A DNA stretch of 9,414 nucleotides, from NCBI GenBank assembly GCA_947464705.1, contig CANHYD010000072.1:1-9414 (forward strand), in the 5' to 3' direction. The notes under the pieces are model-generated. The model was given only the letters and a program-made list of their open reading frames with translations. It had not been told where the DNA came from and did not search any database. The translations under genes and the position numbers were made by a program. Numbering within the stretch: position 1 is the stretch's first letter; each line of letters begins with the position of its first letter. The stretch is from Verrucomicrobiota bacterium. GTDB lineage: Bacteria; Verrucomicrobiota; Verrucomicrobiia; Limisphaerales; UBA9464. This document shows, one piece after another, positions 7,520 to 9,414 of this stretch.

Positions 7520-7547
7520 GATGGGTCCTGCGCCCGCAGGGAAGCTC
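7520..7547. repeat. Tandem repeat unit 3 (5' 28 bases only)
   Basis: This truncated copy keeps the first 21 bases of the unit exactly (GATGGGTCCTGCGCCCGCAGG), has one change (G for T), then AAGCTC, after which similarity is lost. It therefore retains the complete CCTGC-GCCC-GCAGG hairpin. The copy boundary marks the right end of the array, 55 bases before the pseudopilin start. Confidence 0.85.
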
Positions 7548-7602
7548 CTCAAACCTTCTCTGGCGTGCCTTGTGTGGGTGGTGTAGAGGCTCTCTATTCC
7601 CC

Positions 7603-8397
7603 ATGAAACCGAATCCTGCGCGCGGAGCATTCACGCTCATCGAACTGCTGGTGGTCATCGCCATCATCGCGATACTGGCCGGAATGCTCCTGCCGGCTCT
7701 GGCCAAGGCGAAGGTCAAGGCCAACGCCACCCGCTGCGTGGCCAACCAGAAGCAGCAGTACCTGGGGTACGCCATGTATTCCTCGGACAACCAGGACCTG
7801 ATGCCCGCTCATGGCGATTGGGCCACCGTTGGGGGCGAGGTCTGGTCGGGGACTGGGGGAGTCCCGCTGCGGGCCGCACCGGGAAAGGCCAAGGTCAGCA
7901 TCGTCCATGACGGTAATTCTTGGGAAACCAATCGCCCCCTGAACGTCTATGTGCCGGCCCCTGAAGCCTTCCGCTGTCCCTCCGATAAAGGCGACAGTTA
8001 CTGGGCAGCCGAGTCTAAGAAGGGGTGCTACATGGCCTGGGGCAACAGTTACCTTGTGATGTGGTCCGTGGATTGGTTTGGGGTGAAGCACATCACTGGG
8101 AATCTCGCCTCGCCGACGGTGGCGGGCGACTCGAAGCCCATCAAAAACTCGGAAATCGCCCTGGCCCCGGCCACCAAGATCCTTCAGGGCGACTGGCCGT
8201 GGCATGGAAGCCGGGATTCCGGTGACGGCCGGGTGAGTGGAGCATCCCGCGATCGGAGCCTCTGGCACAACAACCGTGGCCAGCGGGGCTGGAACATGGC
8301 CTATGGTGATGGACACGTGGCCTTGTTTCGTTTCCCGAGGGACTACGACCCATCCGACATGAATCAGAAGGTGGACATCAATGGTCCCTGGTGGTGA
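7603..8397 (+). CDS. Pseudopilin-like protein with prepilin N-terminal cleavage/methylation motif
   Basis: This 264-residue protein has a type IV pilin-like N-terminus: a short basic leader (MKPNPARG), then AFTLIELLVV and a long hydrophobic helix to about residue 32. E14 is the conserved glutamate. The canonical site would be G before F. Here an alanine sits between them, so cleavage is either after A9 (glutamate at +5) or after G8 (glutamate at +6). The helix leads into ALAKAKVKANATRCVANQKQ, as in the large Verrucomicrobial/Planctomycete family of secreted pseudopilin-like proteins. Near the C-terminus H222 and D236-G237 sit in WHNNRGQRGWNMAYGDGHVA, resembling the prepilin-associated 'H-X9-DG' motif with longer spacing. 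The protein is probably membrane-anchored and exported through a type II secretion or type IV pilus-like route. Its function is unknown, and no assembly gene is nearby. ATG 7603 is preferred. A TTG at 7570 would add a cysteine-containing extension not typical of leaders. Confidence 0.87.
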   Translation: MKPNPARGAFTLIELLVVIAIIAILAGMLLPALAKAKVKANATRCVANQKQQYLGYAMYSSDNQDLMPAHGDWATVGGEVWSGTGGVPLRAAPGKAKVSIVHDGNSWETNRPLNVYVPAPEAFRCPSDKGDSYWAAESKKGCYMAWGNSYLVMWSVDWFGVKHITGNLASPTVAGDSKPIKNSEIALAPATKILQGDWPWHGSRDSGDGRVSGASRDRSLWHNNRGQRGWNMAYGDGHVALFRFPRDYDPSDMNQKVDINGPWW

Positions 8398-8439
8398 TCC
8401 CGTGTTTTGGGTGGGGCAAAAAACCAGTTCCCAGCGGTA

Positions 8440-8458
8440 GCACACTTTCCTACTGTGC
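8440..8458 (+). promoter_or_regulatory. Small hairpin in the aldolase leader
   Basis: GCACA (8440-8444) and TGTGC (8454-8458) form a 5-bp stem with a 9-base pyrimidine-rich loop. Flanking GGT/GCC bases could extend it past one mismatch. No T-run follows, so it is not a standard terminator. It could be a chance palindrome or part of the 5' leader of the aldolase transcript. Confidence 0.25.
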
Positions 8459-8468
8459 CGCCTGCGTT

Positions 8469-8484
8469 CGGTTCTCATGAACCG
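8469..8484 (+). promoter_or_regulatory. CGGTTC-TCAT-GAACCG hairpin covering an alternative aldolase start
   Basis: This is a perfect 6-bp inverted repeat with a 4-base loop, 22 bases before the preferred aldolase start. An ATG at 8477, in frame with the aldolase, straddles the loop and the right arm. If transcribed, the hairpin would hide that ATG and favour the start at 8507. It could also be a small operator-like palindrome. Function is inferred from position only. Confidence 0.35.
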
Positions 8485-8506
8485 ACCAGTAACCCCACTT
8501 AGACTT

Positions 8507-9414
8507 ATGCCATTGACCCACACGCGCGACCTGTTCGCGAAGGCCTTGAAGGGCAAATACGCCCTGGGCGCCTTCAACGTGAACAACATGGAGCTGCTCC
8601 AAGCCATCATCGAGGCCTGCGAGGAAGAGAAGGCCCCAGTGATGCTGCAGATCTCCAAGGGCGCCCGCGATTACGCCCACCCGGTGTACCTCAAGGGACT
8701 GATCGACTCCGCGGTCAAGCTGTCCACCATCCCCATCGCTGTTCACTTGGACCACGGTGACAGCTTCGAATTGTGCAAACAGTGCATCGACGAGGGCTTC
8801 ACCAGCGTGATGATCGACGCCTCGCACGATCCCTTCGAAAAGAATGTCGAGATCTGCGCCAAGGTCGTCGAGTACGCCCACAAGCATAACTGCGTCGTCG
8901 AAGGCGAACTCGGCATGCTCGTTGGCGCCCAGCACGACGACGGCGAAGAAGGCGGCAGCTACTCCAAGGGCGGGGCTTACACCCACCCCGATGAGGCCGT
9001 TCAGTTCGTCAAACAGTCCGGCGTGGACTCGTTGGCCGTCGCCATCGGCAACAGCCACGGCGCCTACAAGTTCAAGGGCGAACAGCACCTGGACCTGGAG
9101 CGTCTCAAGGCCATCAAGAAGGCCTTGCTCGAAGCCGGCATGGGTGATTACCCGCTGGTGTTGCACGGAGCCTCTTCGGTCCCCAAGGAACTGGCCCAGA
9201 AGATCAACAAGTATGGCGGCGACCTCGGCGAAGAGACGGCCGGCGTTTCCGAGGCTGACATCGAAGTGGCCCGCCGCGTGGGTTGCACCAAGGTCAACAT
9301 CGACACCGACTTGCGCCTGGCCATGACCGCCGCGATCCGCGAGGTCTTGGTGACCAAGCCCAAGGAGTTCGATCCCCGCAAGTACCTCGCGCCCGCCCGC
9401 AAGGCGGTGAAGGA
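8507..9414 (+). CDS. fba: Class II fructose-bisphosphate aldolase (3' end cut by window edge)
   Basis: This is a zinc-dependent enzyme of glycolysis and gluconeogenesis that reversibly splits fructose 1,6-bisphosphate into dihydroxyacetone phosphate and glyceraldehyde 3-phosphate in the cytoplasm. The frame is open from ATG 8507 to the window end, giving 302 complete codons, so only a short C-terminal piece is missing for a class II enzyme of about 305-345 residues. Key parts are all visible: GAFNVNN near the start; HLDHGD with catalytic D82 and zinc ligand H83; EGELG with E134; GNSHGAYK with H184; LVLHGASSVP with H220; and the phosphate-binding VNIDTDLR late in the chain. MPLTHTRDLFAKALKGKYALGAFN aligns naturally with family N-termini, favouring this start. 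ATG 8477 would add ten residues. No Shine-Dalgarno sequence is seen. The gene is 109 bases after the pseudopilin and is probably a separate transcription unit. A tagatose-bisphosphate aldolase is a less likely alternative. Confidence 0.93.
   Translation, partial: MPLTHTRDLFAKALKGKYALGAFNVNNMELLQAIIEACEEEKAPVMLQISKGARDYAHPVYLKGLIDSAVKLSTIPIAVHLDHGDSFELCKQCIDEGFTSVMIDASHDPFEKNVEICAKVVEYAHKHNCVVEGELGMLVGAQHDDGEEGGSYSKGGAYTHPDEAVQFVKQSGVDSLAVAIGNSHGAYKFKGEQHLDLERLKAIKKALLEAGMGDYPLVLHGASSVPKELAQKINKYGGDLGEETAGVSEADIEVARRVGCTKVNIDTDLRLAMTAAIREVLVTKPKEFDPRKYLAPARKAVK

Larger units (their letters stand above)
7235..7602. other. 368-base gene-free interval dominated by a tandem repeat
   Basis: No plus-strand gene is supported between the DUF1501 stop and the pseudopilin start. 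Bases 7235-7262 are unremarkable apart from CGCTCCGC (7253-7260), which also occurs inside the repeat units and may be a remnant of another copy. Bases 7263-7547 are two full repeat copies and one partial copy. Bases 7548-7602 are the pseudopilin leader, in which I see no convincing promoter and only a weak AGAGG upstream of the ATG. On the minus strand the repeat is open for stretches, but a one-base length difference between copies puts them in different frames, so a gene is unlikely. Confidence 0.8.

Noticed and set aside
7263..7547. CRISPR array
   Set aside because: The units are long (128-129 bases) and near-identical throughout, with no short repeat alternating with unique spacers and no cas gene nearby.
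8428..8456. Possible sigma70-like promoter TTCCCA-17-TACTGT before the aldolase
   Set aside because: Only four of six and three of six consensus matches, in a region with no other support. This level is expected by chance.
7594..8658. 354-residue minus-strand open frame across the pseudopilin and the aldolase start
   Set aside because: It spans two recognised plus-strand genes and their gap and shows no domain.
8450..9166. 238-residue minus-strand open frame opposite the aldolase
   Set aside because: The plus strand encodes all active-site motifs of class II aldolase. The minus frame is a low-complexity shadow.

Overview
The window looks like a GC-rich chromosomal segment from a member of the Verrucomicrobiota, possibly the Limisphaerales/Pedosphaera branch. 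Three things point there: a paired DUF1549/DUF1553 (PSD1-type) and DUF1501 gene set, which is almost confined to the Planctomycetes-Verrucomicrobia group; a pseudopilin of the 'AFTLIELLVVIAIIAILAGM' type typical of Verrucomicrobia; and weak or absent Shine-Dalgarno sequences before most genes. The assignment is by recognition of protein families, not by a database search. All supported genes lie on the plus strand.

Region 1 (1-2783) is a cytochrome cbb3 oxidase assembly block. It holds the last codons of an unidentified upstream gene (possibly ccoP), then ccoG (polyferredoxin-like membrane protein), ccoH/fixH, and a small sulfite-exporter/DsbD-like membrane protein of the TauE/SafE (UreH-like) group. 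ccoG and ccoH overlap by ATGA, and the third gene follows after 14 bases with a good ribosome binding site, so they should form one translationally coupled unit. CcoG and CcoH are known maturation factors for cbb3 oxidase. The third protein probably helps with copper or thiol handling. No ccoI or ccoS is present after ccoH.

Region 2 (2883-7234) holds two coupled genes for exported proteins. The first is a 962-residue DUF1549/DUF1553 protein with a signal peptide, one internal CxxCH heme c motif and a probable carbohydrate-binding-like insert. The second is a DUF1501 protein with a twin-arginine signal and an alkaline-phosphatase/sulfatase-like fold. They overlap or nearly abut (GTGA plus an AAGGAG ribosome binding site). 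Such pairs recur many times per genome in this phylum, and their biochemical role is unsettled.

Region 3 (7235-7602) is a 368-base gap filled mostly by 2.2 copies of a roughly 128-base tandem repeat rich in inverted repeats. It is the least explained part of the window.

Region 4 (7603-9414) has a lone pseudopilin-like secreted protein, then a 109-base leader with two small hairpins, then a class II fructose-bisphosphate aldolase that runs off the right edge. No RNA gene, CRISPR array, transposase or phage gene was seen. I found no clearly new biological system. The structured repeat and the heme-bearing DUF1549/DUF1501 pair beside oxidase-assembly genes are the best leads.
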